The notes: a model not told the origin generated them from the letters alone. A stretch of DNA of 64,000 nt from Clusia tigrina (GCA_920105625.2 OV050030.1:30994516-31058515); one strand, 5' to 3'; shown: positions 47,974-59,539, numbered from the stretch's first letter. Made by a program: numbers and translations.

Positions 47974-49010
47974 GAAATAAAACAATATAAATTGTATTTC
48001 TCGTCTAAACCACCCTGGCAGTTTAATAAGACCAGTGTTACTACCGATATGATGCATCTGTCTAAGCAATTCAGCAGTAGGCAGGCTATTATTGCCACAT
48101 TTAATGCGGTGGCTTAAAAATTTAACGAAGAAAGCTGAAAATTATTTTATACAGACGGCTCAAAAACAGACAACGCATCATCATATGCAATCATTAATAG
48201 TGATTTACATGTTGAAAAACTAGCGTGACTCAATAAGGAGCATTCAAGTTTCACTGCAAGCAGTAGCGTTACTCGATGCTGTCAACATTTGTAAAGCGCT
48301 TAGAGGAAAACACTTGATTTGCTCTGATTCTCTTTCTGTAATAAGAGCCGTTCTCCATATTTACCACAGAAACGAAGCAATTACAAAAATTAGAAATATG
48401 CTCACCCAACATCCACGCAAACTTAAAATAATGTGGGTACCAAGTCATGTTGGTATTCCAGGCACCAGTTCGCAGACGAAGCAGCCAAATTTGTATCATT
48501 GCCCCCATTATTTCAAAGAACGCATTCAACAAAATAGATACACTTAGATTGATCCGTCAATACTACACTATACTAAGGGAGAGATGTTGGACAGAATATT
48601 CTGACATATGCAAAAAAATAAATCCTGACGGAAAAAGTCCAAAATATCCACACGACATCCAAGGAAGGACCTGCTAAAATACGTTCGGCTAAGGCTGGGG
48701 CACACTCGATTAACACAGAGTCATCTAATGGAAGGCACTCCACCACCAAGATGTACCCTTTGTTCCAGCGACATTTAATCAATAATTGTAATTTTGTAAT
48801 CAACAAACAGATGTCCTTGTTTAATAAAATTTGTCTACCGGATCTAATTACAAATGTAAATCTTAAAGACATTAAAGATACAGTTAAACTACTGAAAACA
48901 TGCGATATTTACTATATGATATAATATATATGGAGATGCCGAAAACCTTAGTTGTTAGTTGCCTATCTCTAAATTTACTTATGTAATTTAATTATGTAAA
49001 TAAACTTTTA
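47974..49010 (+). mobile_element. I-clade non-LTR retrotransposon, right part
   Basis: Continues the element interrupted at 44543. RNase H starts at 'LFYTDGSKT' (48148 region) and shows 'ICSDSLSVIRAVLHIYHRN' and 'IMWVPSHVGIPG' (48314-48480); the tail has 'SAKAGAHSINTESS' and 'PPRCTLCSS'-like sequence in broken frames. It ends in a (TAA)n run at about 49009-49030, the 3' tail typical of I elements. Confidence 0.78.
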
Positions 49011-49030
49011 ATAATAATAATAATAATAAA
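49009..49030. repeat. (TAA)n tail shared by two elements
   Basis: About seven TAA units separate the I-clade 3' end on the plus strand from the stop codon of the minus-strand RT ORF at 49040. Confidence 0.85.
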
Positions 49031-49039
49031 TTATTTAAC

Positions 49040-50230
49040 TCAACGCCCGAAGTTGCTCGGCAATGCAAGGGAAAAACCCATGAATGATAAAATAGAAGAT
49101 TGCGCCAATGCTGGTACGAAAATTTCCTCTCTGCGCATCTCGTCATAAATGTAGGACCAAAATAGACGAGACGTAACGATAGCGATTTGACGAACGTCTG
49201 CACTCGTTACTTCGATTTTGATATTTAACCCAAAATGTGACGCTATCAAACGCATCGATGGATGGCTTTTTCCACAAATTGCGAGCTCATCCCTCACAGC
49301 GGCGATTAAATTGTGGCAAAATTCCGTCATTTCCGTCAGCTTTTGGTTTAATCTCCACTGCAACCCCTCCTCCGTCTCCGCATTAGTACGCCTAAGGATA
49401 TCATCCAAGACCACTATAAACAACAGTGGTGACAGAATGCACCCCTGCCTAACGCCTCTGTTTATATTAAAGTTGGCACTATTTTTACCTTTATAACGCA
49501 CACTATGGTTCGCGTCTTTATATAAGTCCTTAATGAGTTCGATGATCTTGTCCGGAACTCCGCAATTTTGTAGAGAGCGCCATATTGCGTCTCTGTTAAC
49601 CGTGTCAAACGCACGTTCGAAGTCCACGAAAAGGAGAAATAGTGGCGATCTCCATTCGACAGATTGCTCCACAATTATGCGTAAAGTGTTGATGTGGTCC
49701 ACGCAAGATCGGTTTGGTCTGAACCCATTTTGTTCACGGCGTAACTGGCTGTTGAGTATACCTGACACTCTATCTAAGATGATAAGAGCTAGGATTTTCA
49801 GGATGGAGTTGAGAAGGGTTATGCCCCTCCAATTTTTATATTGGCTGAGATCTCCTTTTTTTGGAATAGTGATTATGATTCCCTCTTTCCAGTCAGTGGG
49901 GATGGTGTTAGTCGCCCAGATGTTATGCATGATAGGGTAGAGTGCGTGAGAGATTATATTAGCGCCATACTTCAAGAGTTCAGCAGGAAGTTCGTCAGGT
50001 CCAGCAGCTTTGTTGAATTTTAACTTATGGATTGCTAGGCTGATTTCTTCTGTGGTGGGCGGGTCGATAGGGATGTTTCTGTTGGGGTTTCTTCTTCGCT
50101 GTTCAGCAAAGAAGGGCGTAGTGTTGTTTTCCGCTTCTACGCTATTGTCCACGAAAAATTCTCTCCAGCGCGCGAGTTGATCTTCGTCAGAGGTTAGGAT
50201 GCTACCGTCACTAGCCTTGATAGGCGGCAT
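49040..50230 (-). CDS. Non-LTR reverse transcriptase, RTE-like, catalytic box missing
   Basis: 396 codons without a stop. N-terminal 'DQLARWREFFVDN' (about 18-30), 'NKAAGPDELPAELLKYG' (73-89), 'IPKKGDLSQYKNWRGITLL' (122-140), 'GFRPNRSCVDHI' (169-180), motif A 'FVDFERAFD' (about 201-209) and motif B 'GVRQGCILSPLLF' (259-271). The next motif should carry F/YADD shortly after residue 300, but the frame goes from 'LTE' into a cysteine-containing segment with no DD. The last 95 residues are unlike the usual RT thumb and may come from another sequence through deletion. Clade (RTE or relative) is inferred from 'NWRGITLL'. Not catalytic as it stands. Confidence 0.75.
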   Translation of the reverse strand: MPPIKASDGSILTSDEDQLARWREFFVDNSVEAENNTTPFFAEQRRRNPNRNIPIDPPTTEEISLAIHKLKFNKAAGPDELPAELLKYGANIISHALYPIMHNIWATNTIPTDWKEGIIITIPKKGDLSQYKNWRGITLLNSILKILALIILDRVSGILNSQLRREQNGFRPNRSCVDHINTLRIIVEQSVEWRSPLFLLFVDFERAFDTVNRDAIWRSLQNCGVPDKIIELIKDLYKDANHSVRYKGKNSANFNINRGVRQGCILSPLLFIVVLDDILRRTNAETEEGLQWRLNQKLTEMTEFCHNLIAAVRDELAICGKSHPSMRLIASHFGLNIKIEVTSADVRQIAIVTSRLFWSYIYDEMRREEIFVPALAQSSILSFMGFSLALPSNFGR

Positions 50231-50744
50231 TGGCTATTTACAAATTATGAGCGATTTCATTGGCCCTTTTCCTTCTATCTATGCCCAAGAAAATAGCTTG
50301 TTCTTTCTAAGAACAAAGAGCAGATGAGACCAGAATGTTAGATGTTTGTGGAGTAGCCAAGTGTGGAGGTTGATGTTGGCCTATAGATTTATACTTTTAT
50401 TATAGATCTCTATTACATTATTTTAGTTATGAAGTCGGTAAACGAATGTAAACACAGTCGGTGGACTAACTCACCAAGTTTTGCCTTAACTGTTTCGCTT
50501 CACATATCTCTCCTTAGTCTGATGCACAGTTTGAAATTTCATTCTTCTGTCAGCCAGTGAACCACGCCTCCTAACTTTCCAACCCAAAAATAATGGGCTT
50601 ACTAAATTTTTTTTATTCAACCATCAAGTATCGTCTTTGTATATTTTCATACAAAATGTGACAAAGGTATTTAGAGCTCCTGAAGAGGAAAGTACCATTT
50701 AAGAACTTCTTTCCGCTTTTGTGAACATTTTGTTCAACATTATA
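50231..50744. other. Old unit DNA interrupted by a non-LTR insertion
   Basis: 50440-50740 matches 36960-37260 of unit C ('aaaatgtgacaaaggtattt', 'cgcttttgtgaacattttgttcaacat'), i.e. the region upstream of an OBP-like gene. The match stops at 50742, where the next element begins. No gene is seen. Confidence 0.55.
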
Positions 50745-52810
50745 TGATGGTTTATGGGTTGGCGAAAAACCTGTTGGCTATATCCTCTCCGCGGTTGCCA
50801 ACTGGGTAGCCTTAATATGCACCTTACCAACCTGGCAACTTAGTGCTCTTGGACACTGCAGTGAACAGTCAGGACCAGGTGTAGGTAATTGGAAGTCTAG
50901 CTAAGATTGGGGTATAACTCCACATGGTGATTACGGGGAGCTCAGCTTTATATGCTGTTCCCCTGTGGGTGACATGTAGCGCCGTATTCCAATCATTGTT
51001 AGGAGGTATTTGGCGGTAGGCATAAAACGCTTGGGGTATGGTGCCTGAAGGAAAAACCAATGTGGAGCTCCAAAAGAAGGGACAACTGGGGCTGGGCTGT
51101 CAGTTCAAACGTCGGTGGGAGAGACTGTGAAGAAGGGCCGGGTCCACTTTGCAGGTAAGCTAGGATGCACACCCTCGGATCCGAAGTTTGCAAGTCAGAT
51201 CGAGGAAAATGTGGTGAACAAGCGTCAACGCTCCACAGAAAGCGAAGGCCCCTCCAGTAAGAGGCACAAGAAAATAGAGGGGGTTGCGGACAAGCAGACA
51301 GAACCGAGCATCTTCAGAGCTGCGGCTGCGGCCAGTGAAGTTGCCAAACGACATTTGATCGTTTGACTGATCGACCGGTGTAACGCGCTTCGATAGCTGA
51401 CGGAGGATAGGTTGGAAAGTAGTGGAAATGAAGCTACTGGAATCGTTATTCTCAAAAATGGACGCGGAACTGACGTAATTATCCCATCTTTGGACGGAGA
51501 TGCCTTAAAAAACAAGGTGAAAACCGTGAAATACAAGGACGATTCGACACTGACATGGGTTAGGGGAGTAGTCAAGACACTCCAAGGCCTGTGGGACGGG
51601 GCGGTACTGGAAATATCCCATCTTTACCCAAAGCGAATGTATTTATCCTTCGAATGGTATAGCCGGAAGATGCTCTTCGGCTACTTAAACCGCAAAATCC
51701 GGAAATACCGACCAATGAATGCACAGTGCTGCATGTCAAGAAGCCGACAAGTACGGTCGAAGGACAAAATTATATGCTCCAAATAAACAAGTTGGCGGAG
51801 GATATATTGTACGCACGATTCGGGAAAATGTCGTGGGGTGTAGGAAGTGTGTACCTAAGCCTTAAAAAATGTAACCCGAACGACGAGAACACCAACACAC
51901 TCGAGACGGGGGAGGCGGAAAACGAACTCGATATTGAAGAGATCCTAGAAGCCTCCTCTAACCTGAACGATGAGATGGAGATGGGAGAGATGGCGACTAC
52001 AGCCAAACCCAAAAAGGGCCAGAAGCGACAGCTAAGGGTTCTGCAGATAAATCTCCATCACAGTAAAACCTCTTCGGCCGAGCTCCTTCTCAATCTAGAG
52101 GAGGGTGGGTACGATGTGGCTCTGGTTCAGAAACCATGGATAGCATCGAGTAACGTGGTGTGTGGACTGAAGTCGCTAAATTTTCAAACATACATCACGA
52201 GCATAACCAATAAGGAAAGAACGGCAGTATTGGTAAGGAAGGAGGATGAATTGTTATATTCTATCTAACCCCTCTACAGGCAATCTGACTATTGTCGCGG
52301 TAGAGAGCGGTGAGGCTCAACCTTTCATCAATGACAGAGGTGAGTCACTTTTTAACTTTATTGTGCAAAGTAGCCTAAGTATTGCTAATCTGGGTGAAGA
52401 GAATAAATTTATAGGGCCCACCTCAAAAAACGTCTTGGACATCATGCTCCACACTAGCGACAGAACGCTGATTAGGGATTGGAGAGAACCCGATATACCC
52501 TCGTTCTCAGATCATAAGGACATTAGCTTTGAGGTTACTTTCCACCCAAAAAAACTTAGAAAAACTCCAAGAAATCCCAGGAACACAAACTGGGGTCCCT
52601 ATAACAAAATACTAGAAGAAAAGGTGGTCAAACCTAGGACCATCAATTCCCATAAAGATCTCGAAGAGAAGGTCAATCTATTGACCCACATTCTAACCCA
52701 CGTTTACAGGATCTCCTGCACACAAGTGCATATGAGGCGCAGACCCAAACCACCAAGAAATGTATGTAGGTGGAGCCAGCATTTTATTAAAAGCGAGATA
52801 AGAGTTTAAA
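50745..52810 (+). mobile_element. LOA-like non-LTR element: ORF1 and endonuclease, 3' missing
   Basis: A 5' leader (50745-51110) is followed by ORF1 pieces with a basic start ('VKKGRVHFAGKLGC') and a later Gag-like part ('WVRGVVKTLQGLWDGAVLEI', 51412-51620). The endonuclease begins 'LRVLQINLHHSKTSSAELLL' (about 52030) and has 'YDVALVQKPWIAS'. After a deletion at about 52270 the C-terminal endonuclease follows ('NVLDIMLHT', 'WREPDIPSFSDHKDI', 52246-52809). RT is absent. Usual Glu in 'VQEPW' is Lys here. It is dead. Confidence 0.75.
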
Positions 52811-54240
52811 ATTGATATCGAGGAGATAAGAGTCTAAAATTGTTATAATTCCTATTGTCTTCTATCTGGGAGGAGAAAAATGGCCCAATAGAACCATGAA
52901 GCACCTGTACTAACAAGGTTTGAAAATTGATATTAAAACAATGAGAAAATATTACATATCTTTCCCAGATTTCATCCCGGATCTCAAATATCCGTTAAAT
53001 GATGAATGTTCGATATATGTTGCTGTCATATATCCTTAGTAATTTTCTCTCATTCCGTCGTGCATGTACAATATTGATATCTCGTTTGTACTAATCAACA
53101 AATATTTCGAAGTGACAAGAATAGGTAAAATCAGAGCAATGGTATAAAAAGGATTTATTATCAATAGCCGATGAGTCGAAAGTCGCACGCAGCAGATATT
53201 AAGGATGATATAAATGTGAAAATGCAGCTAAATTAGCTGTTGAACTGATTTAAACTGTATATTGCTTGAGTGAATTGTTCTTAATCGAAACTACTTTCAT
53301 TAAAGCTAAATAATAAAATTCAACCACGATTGATTTTAATTGAAATATTCCAGAGAATCGAATTAATAACTTCATCAATATATCTATGCCTGTTCCGACT
53401 GATTTTGGAAAATTCAACATAAAGTGTGTGCAGCATATTAAGATGAAAATTATACACAGTTCCCGTCAGCGCCAGGAGCGAGGGACAACACACCGCACTA
53501 AGAGTGAAAATGTCACACGCCCGATCACAAGAGACCCTAGAATTATCTTTGGCGTTTTGACTATATAAATTGATTTATAAAAAATTTGCGTAGAGTTGAT
53601 CGATCATGTCCCTATAAAGATACATAAAATTGTTGACGGTGGAGATAAATAAGTTTCAGAAACGAGTGGTATTTGAATAATATAATATAAAACCAAAATT
53701 CCTAATGTTGTGTCCCAAGAAGGAAAACGACAAAAAAGGAGAATTTGTGGAACAAACAGCTCGTCATTTTATATGGAGTCACATGAGTGTCATTTCCATT
53801 ATTTCGACATTATCGGTACAAATTTCATATAAACTGCTGTGAAACTCAAGACAATGAAAACTCGTGTTCTTTTCTCTTCCAATATTTGTTTGTCCAACTA
53901 GTCTATTTATTTACTGAATCTTCTTAAGTAGAAACTGGCAATATATATATATAAGGATTACAAACTATTCACAATTACTATTTAAACATTTAAAGCCGCT
54001 GTCTTAAAAATTATCATTTTGCATGTTCTGTCTTAAACGTTTTAAAGAAGAGAACTAAACAATCAATATATAAACAAAATAATTAACTATACCGTATATA
54101 TCATTTTGAAAGATATCGTACCAGCGACACAAGTCATGTAGTTGGATCATTCGAATGAGTCTCCAATTTCATCATATAACTTCTGGAATTTCGAGCGATA
54201 TCCTCTTCCACTTTCCCAGATCTCTGAATAGGTTCTAGTT
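52811..54240. other. No recognised gene
   Basis: AT-rich sequence. A 60-codon frame at 53386-53568 is not supported by anything else. A short (TA) run lies near 53940. Nothing further is recognised. Confidence 0.4.
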
Positions 54241-54329
54241 ACTTATGTTCCACGGAGCACAAGTAATCATTCTGGCATTGTTCTTTTACAAATGTTGTAG
54301 CTTCCAAAACAACGTGCATAAATCCGATG

Positions 54330-54610
54330 CGGACCCAACTACTCACACGGCGATCTTTGAGTACAATTTTCTTAACTTTTCGATTGTTTCGTCAGTCACA
54401 GAGTCGGATGAACAAACGGAACTACCGAAGTCATCAACCACAGGCCGACACGCTTAAAAACTCTTTGTACCACTCGTATGCGAGTGCTTTCGACATTTTC
54501 GAGTCCCAGTCGACTACCGTTAATATTTTCAACGCTTCCGCACATGACATTTTGTAAGAAACACAAAACTTCAGACATCTTCTTTGCTCAACTAAATTTG
54601 ACAAACTGAA
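54330..54610 (-). mobile_element. Mariner transposase N-terminal fragment
   Basis: Minus strand: 'EQRRCLKFCVSYKMSCAEAL' then 'SKMSKALAYEWYKEF', the DNA-binding start of a mariner transposase of another lineage than the copies at 6.5 and 23 kb. A frame change leads to a 'GRP' linker-like stretch and 'DETIEKLRKL'. The catalytic domain is not present. Confidence 0.65.
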
Positions 54611-54889
54611 ATCCCCAGAATACATAAAACAATGACTTGTTTGCAAAGCTATTAAGCACACACTATACGACAGATTGCGCTCCAATATCTCGAACGCGGT
54701 TAGTTTTATTGACAAATTCGACGTACTGTTTGAACATAAGCAATAAGAGCGATGAAATATCAGGTATAAAATCATCATAACAACACAGTTCTAACCTTGT
54801 ATCCGAGCATAGAACACAATTCTAAATATCGAAGCAAGAAAGTGTTACATTATATTATTTAATATAGTATGTAGTTCAAAGTGCCTCGA

Positions 54890-56340
54890 ACCCCGGTCGC
54901 GTCCAAGGGTATGAGAATGAAATTTGTCGATCCCGCACACTTGTTATAAAGCACTCCGAGTATGAAAGTTCAACAATTATTATATATGGACTGCCACACC
55001 CTCCCTTCAGACATATTCATACTTGGACACATATAACAGATTTTTGATGAAATTATTTTTGAACAATCGTCTATGCATTTGTGGAAGAAAACACCACCGA
55101 ACTCCCGATAATATAACCAAGCAAAACAACCCCCATCTCAACGTCTGTTACTTTTATGACAATCAAATTTGGCAGCAATGTGCCCTTTGTCAATGTGTGT
55201 GTTCAAAAATGGGTCCGATAATTAAACTGCTTCGCCCACCATTCAAAAATGAGTATAACTGGAGTCCCAATATATTTCAAAGATATTTTGCATAGAAAAC
55301 AGTACAAATAATAGAAAAACAGAGTGTTTAACTCCATTGCACAACCCACTTGGTTAAACTTGCATAGAGATCTATAGTGGAACTAACCACAAAATTTACC
55401 CTAATGCCATATGTGGGCGTAATAAATGAACTGCCAAAGACATGGCTATGGATATATTCATATTGAATTACGAAATTTGCACAAAAGAGTCTTGAGATGT
55501 ATCCCGTATTTACAAGCAGTAATTTGGATCCAATGTCATCGTCGGTCAACTCTCTCGCTGAATTTTCTGGTTGGCTGGTTCAGTGCACTATGTAAGTGAA
55601 TAATGCTTTACAGGGTCTCTCTAACTCCAATTCAATGTTCTTTATTTTTTCTGTTTCTTTCTTTTTTGTTGGTTTTGTACAATTTTATTCATTCATTCTC
55701 TATTTGAACAATTTAAATTTTTGGAGTTTTTTAGCCAGCTGCTCTGTGAGTGTTCTTTTTCTCTCTGATATTTAATATTGCTACTTGGAACCGTGTTTGT
55801 TCAGTTTTTTTGTACCTGAAAATATTATTATTTTGTACCTGTACAATATTTCACCACTTAATTCATTAACACAATTGTTATAATTTGAATAATTGCTTGT
55901 GCCGTTTTGAATAATATGCCTGAAACCCCATATAATGATGTCAGCAACCGTTCTGGAGAAAAAGAGGAAATTATTTTGACGTCGACTTACCGAGACCATG
56001 CCCAGGCCCTTCAATTCACAATCCTGGGGCTTCTACAATAGGATACCAACATATAAGAAAGCAATTGGGAGATGTGAATGAGTAGTCCATGTGCGGCCAA
56101 TTCTGAGTCGGGCGAAGGGTTTTATTATGTTGCATGATGAGTTTGATAGGGACAGAAGTCTTCTTTCGGTAGGATTGAAGCTTTTGTAACGATGTTGGTA
56201 GTTAACCCACTCACTTGAGAAATTTTTATGTCGGATTTGTTGGACAAGCTTCTTATGTTTTTGTCGATGAAGTAGCCGAATATGAGTAGGGCTTCTTTAT
56301 CAGCTATTTTCTATATTTATTAGTATTTTTGTAGCTGTGT
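54890..56340. repeat. Older duplicated block, copy 1 (pairs with 62400-64000)
   Basis: Starts 'gtgcctcgaaccccggtc' and runs to the non-LTR scrap near 56280. It recurs at 62400 to the end of the window, about 7.57 kb downstream, with high but clearly lower identity than A versus B. Within it, 55250-56040 is homologous to the unit DNA at 2270-3110 and 34400-35470, so both blocks are members of the same array. The 90-codon plus frame 55023-55295 recurs at 62595-62867 but has no recognised domain. Confidence 0.8.
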
Positions 56341-56470
56341 TACGTCTTTGTGTATAGGCGATACCTGCAAGAGTTGGGCATCCTGCGATAATGTGGTCTA
56401 TTGTCTTTATGTGTATTTGGCATCTGCGGCATTTATCATCTACGACAATCGGATCTTTTATAATATATTA
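56265..56470 (-). mobile_element. Non-LTR C-terminal fragment
   Basis: Minus strand gives 'CRRCQIHIKTIDHIIAGCPTLAG', the Cys-His motif near the C-terminus of some non-LTR polyproteins. The same fragment begins again at about 63890, at the window edge. Confidence 0.5.
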
Positions 56471-57060
56471 TTGGTAGTAGGAAAATTGATGAGCTAGCAC
56501 GAAGAGCCTCATCGGGAATCGATCAAGTATTTTCCTTTATGGACGTGGGCGTCCCCTTAACTATTGTTAAGGGAAATATTTGCAGTCACTTCCTCCGCAA
56601 GGCTCGCGAGAGATGGAAAAACACTGCGGCACGTGCCATTTCTTGAATGATGTGGCCTGATTACTGTGCAAAAAGGGCAAACCACCTTGTCAATAAAACA
56701 ATACAAAAAATTAGTAACCTTATAGCGGTCTGCTCAGGTCATTCAGGTCACAATTGGCACGCACGTTGAAAACATGCTCATTGGAGAAGCTGTAAAGACC
56801 CTCAGGAGTAAGAAACAGTCATACACTTTCTTTGTGATTACCCAGCCATCGCTCGCTTGAGACTGAAATATCTCGGAAGTCCTTTTCTGGAGAGTCTAAA
56901 GGCATTTTTCTAGCTTAGAACTTTCAGATCTATCCAAATTTTTCAGCAACTCCGGATGGTTGTAAATATACAGAAGTATATTACCATTTTCTTTAGGCTC
57001 GCGAGGACATAGCACTATTGCTAATTGAGGCGACGTGAGGTCGCCAGCCATTTTACCACC
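56470..57060 (+). mobile_element. LOA-like RNase H C-terminal fragment
   Basis: 'DVGVPLTIVKGNI' and 'ARERWKNTAARAIS' recall the C-terminal region of the LOA-like element at 10430-10560; further on 'SGHSGHNWHA' and 'HFLCDYPAIARLRLKYLGSPF' (about 56820-56890) are the usual tail. Several stops. It is only a scrap. Confidence 0.6.
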
Positions 57061-57724
57061 TGCCTATGTACAATTTTATATTGAAATTTGCCTTTATTTT
57101 ACTTACTTTAAATGAGTTTTAGTGCAATGTGTAATTACAAGGACGTGATTTTGCCTTCTTATTTGTTTTATTTCCTGTAACTGAATAATGTACGATTGTT
57201 TTTTATTAATAATTATTTCAAAATACATGAAATATAGACTGATCGCTTTTTACTTGACGGGAAAAACGTTGTATCTGCCACTAGAAATGCTGCTGCTTGT
57301 ATAGAAACAACATTGTATCAGACTCCATACAACGTTATTCCACTAAAAAATTACTCCAATTGACTTTTTGGACATTTAACACGCATTTTAATTATTTGTT
57401 AACTATAAATCAGGTCTGGTAAAGGTTAATTTAAAAAAAGTGAAAATATATAACAGAAATATCGATTCTGGCGTCTTTAACCCAGTTTTTTCCTCTACTG
57501 ATATTTGTTAATATTGTCGCTTACAACGTTATATGAAGCGACCATTCAAATCGGCGGACCGTATACAGACAAATTTTTGCTTGTCGTGCTTTCCATAATA
57601 AAATTGCTTAATTAATATTTTATTGTGGAAAGTTTCTTATCAAAAATATTACAAAAAGTGTGAGTCAGATCGACAATTGTCAGAATTCTGAATAGTTTTT
57701 AGAACAGTTCTTTCATTGTCAAAA
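57061..57724. other. No recognised gene before the older OBP unit
   Basis: AT-rich DNA; from about 57600 it starts to resemble unit DNA ('tacaaaaagtgtgagtcag', compare 37365-37385). Confidence 0.4.
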
Positions 57725-58140
57725 AACACGAGCGGGCATATTTGTTGTGTCCACGTACCTACGAACTATATCTAATTGTTCTATATTTGCTCTATTTTTA
57801 GCTTCGCATGTCTGATAATTTGCGTACTTGTTGAAGTATCTTGCGATCGGAAGTCCAACATTTCCACTCCGAGCTCAATGCTATGTCCCCCGCTATTAAA
57901 ACTTAGTTTGAAGTGTCGAATTGTCATTAAAAAAATTAGTAAAATGTACGTTATATTCATAATTACGACAATTCCGAATTATATTTCGAAGATCTGTTTT
58001 GAACGTGAGAAAGACACGAGCGAGCCTGTTCTACGTTTGGCTTTGTTCTGTTGCTGACGCACATTGCGTTAATAATTGTCTCCGAATTTGCCGAGCCACT
58101 AGTGTTGAGCTGCTTGCGATAGAGGGTCCAACATTAACAC
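57725..58140 (+). promoter_or_regulatory. Two conserved upstream blocks before the 58-kb OBP-like copy
   Basis: A block at 57725-57920 and a second at 57990-58140 ('ctgacgcacattgcgttaat', 'ttgtctccgaatttgccg') repeat the unit upstream block in direct orientation. The second lies about 180 bp upstream of the TATA box. An overlapping 87-codon frame (57999-58262) with a proline run is not conserved elsewhere. Confidence 0.45.
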
Positions 58141-58318
58141 CAGACCCGCCTCCCCCCCAACCCCCCAATAATGCGAACTACACCACTTCGTGGCTAAATC
58201 CACAAAACCACAATGGATACAATTTCTTACTTCAAAGAGTTCAAATTCCATATTTCCACTGACAACAAAATGGAGGCAGCAACGCACAAAAACTTGCAAT
58301 TCAATGAGAAATTTTGTG

Positions 58319-58352
58319 TATAAAAGCGCGCCAACGATTCTTTACGGCATTA
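58319..58352 (+). promoter_or_regulatory. TATA box and initiator of the 58-kb OBP-like copy
   Basis: TATAAAAG at 58319-58326 and 'gcattag' with a probable start at 58349, exactly 30 bp from the TATA box. The leader to the ATG matches that of the unit C gene almost base for base. Confidence 0.7.
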
Positions 58353-58408
58353 GTTTGTTTCATCATTTCGTAAGGAAGGGTCCAAATTGAAGTTCAAGTC
58401 AATTAAAA

Positions 58409-58917
58409 ATGAAGTGCTTTGTTTTTCTTATCTTCGCTACTTTCATTGCTGTTCCAAGCTCTGGTGTTCTGGTTGAGTATGAGTGTCCTGCGGGGCCTGC
58501 CCAGTTAGAGGCCGATGTAAGTATATGAGTGGAAAGTTTCAGACAGGTGGGTCTGACAAGATTTTTAGGGAATTTTGAATGGACAGCAATTACTTTGTCT
58601 ACTGCTGATATATATTAATCAATGATCTTACCATGATACATGTCTGAAGATTGTCTTTAAAGAAATTTCACTGAAGCTGTTTTGTCAGTTCTCTTCGGTC
58701 AGAATGGGTTTCGTTGTTTTATTGGCGTATTTTTCTATACGAGTATTCTAACCAGTATTCTAGGATTATTGGACCATCTGGGATCATTGATGTGAGAACT
58801 GTTTAATTTTGGTAGTGAACCGCAAACGTAGCATTATCTTCAACAAAATTTTACATCTTTTTTATTCAAAAGCCAAGCTTAATTGGCTTTTACTTTGTGT
58901 ACATATCAGATCGGGTC

Positions 58918-58967
<50 letters not shown>

Positions 58968-59311
58968 CTGATATTATAAATTGACATCAAAGTTGGATAT
59001 TAATTGAAATTTTCTTTCTTTTAAGGAATATATATATGATATTATGCAACTATGCGCTCAAGGAACGAACACTCCTTGGGACGATGTCCTGAAAGTGTTA
59101 ATTTGTGACATGGAAGATATCGACGTGGACAATTATGTTGAATGTTACGCGAAAATGTTCCGAAAAGAAGAATAGAAGACTGTCTTCCCATCCCAGGTGA
59201 CCAATTCGATGCAGGTTATATAGGAATGCGGTAGAATCGTGGGAGATTCATCCAGATACTAACTGCAAAATATTCCTTTGTAGCAATAAATGCGTCGAAA
59301 CTAAATATAAA
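58409..59311 (+). pseudogene. Minus-C OBP-like gene copy, truncated by a stop
   Basis: Exon 1 (58409-58516) encodes 36 residues starting 'MKCFVFLIFATFIAVPS' (signal peptide), then a gtaagt donor in phase 0. Exon 2 starts 59026 after 'ctttcttttaag' and keeps 'MQLCAQG' (C1), 'VLICDMED' (extra Cys) and 'YVECYAKMF' (C3), but TAG at 59173-59175 ends the frame after 85 residues. The homologous C-terminus ('KIFLCSNKC') is still readable out of frame to 59311. Promoter, splice sites and AATAAA (59385) survive, so the lesion is probably recent and a short transcript may be made. Confidence 0.65.
58919..58964. repeat. (TA)n microsatellite in OBP-like intron
   Basis: About 46 bp of TA repeats inside the intron of the OBP-like pseudogene at 58409-59311, shortly before its 3' splice site. 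Confidence 0.9.
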
Positions 59312-59539
59312 TAAAGTGTAGAATTGAAAAATATGGTTTTTGTATGGAAGACTTTCAAAAAATAAGATAGATATAAAGGTGAAGAATAAAGCACAACCAA
59401 CATCAGAGTTCTGGAGATCCTATAAGGTAAAATATATTACTATAAACAGTAAATGTCCAATTTAAGCGGTGAACTCGCTTAATGAGTATACAAAAATGTA
59501 TATAAAGGTTTGTATATGACCAAGAAAATAATAATTATT

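Noticed and set aside
54890..54930. tRNA-like B box in 'cctcgaaccccggtc' (reverse complement)
   Set aside because: No A box, no cloverleaf and no acceptor stem could be found; the sequence is part of a duplicated block.
57999..58262. 87-codon frame with a proline-rich stretch before the OBP-like copy
   Set aside because: The frame is not kept in the other copies of the upstream block, and it ends just before a TATA promoter, so it is unlikely to be coding.
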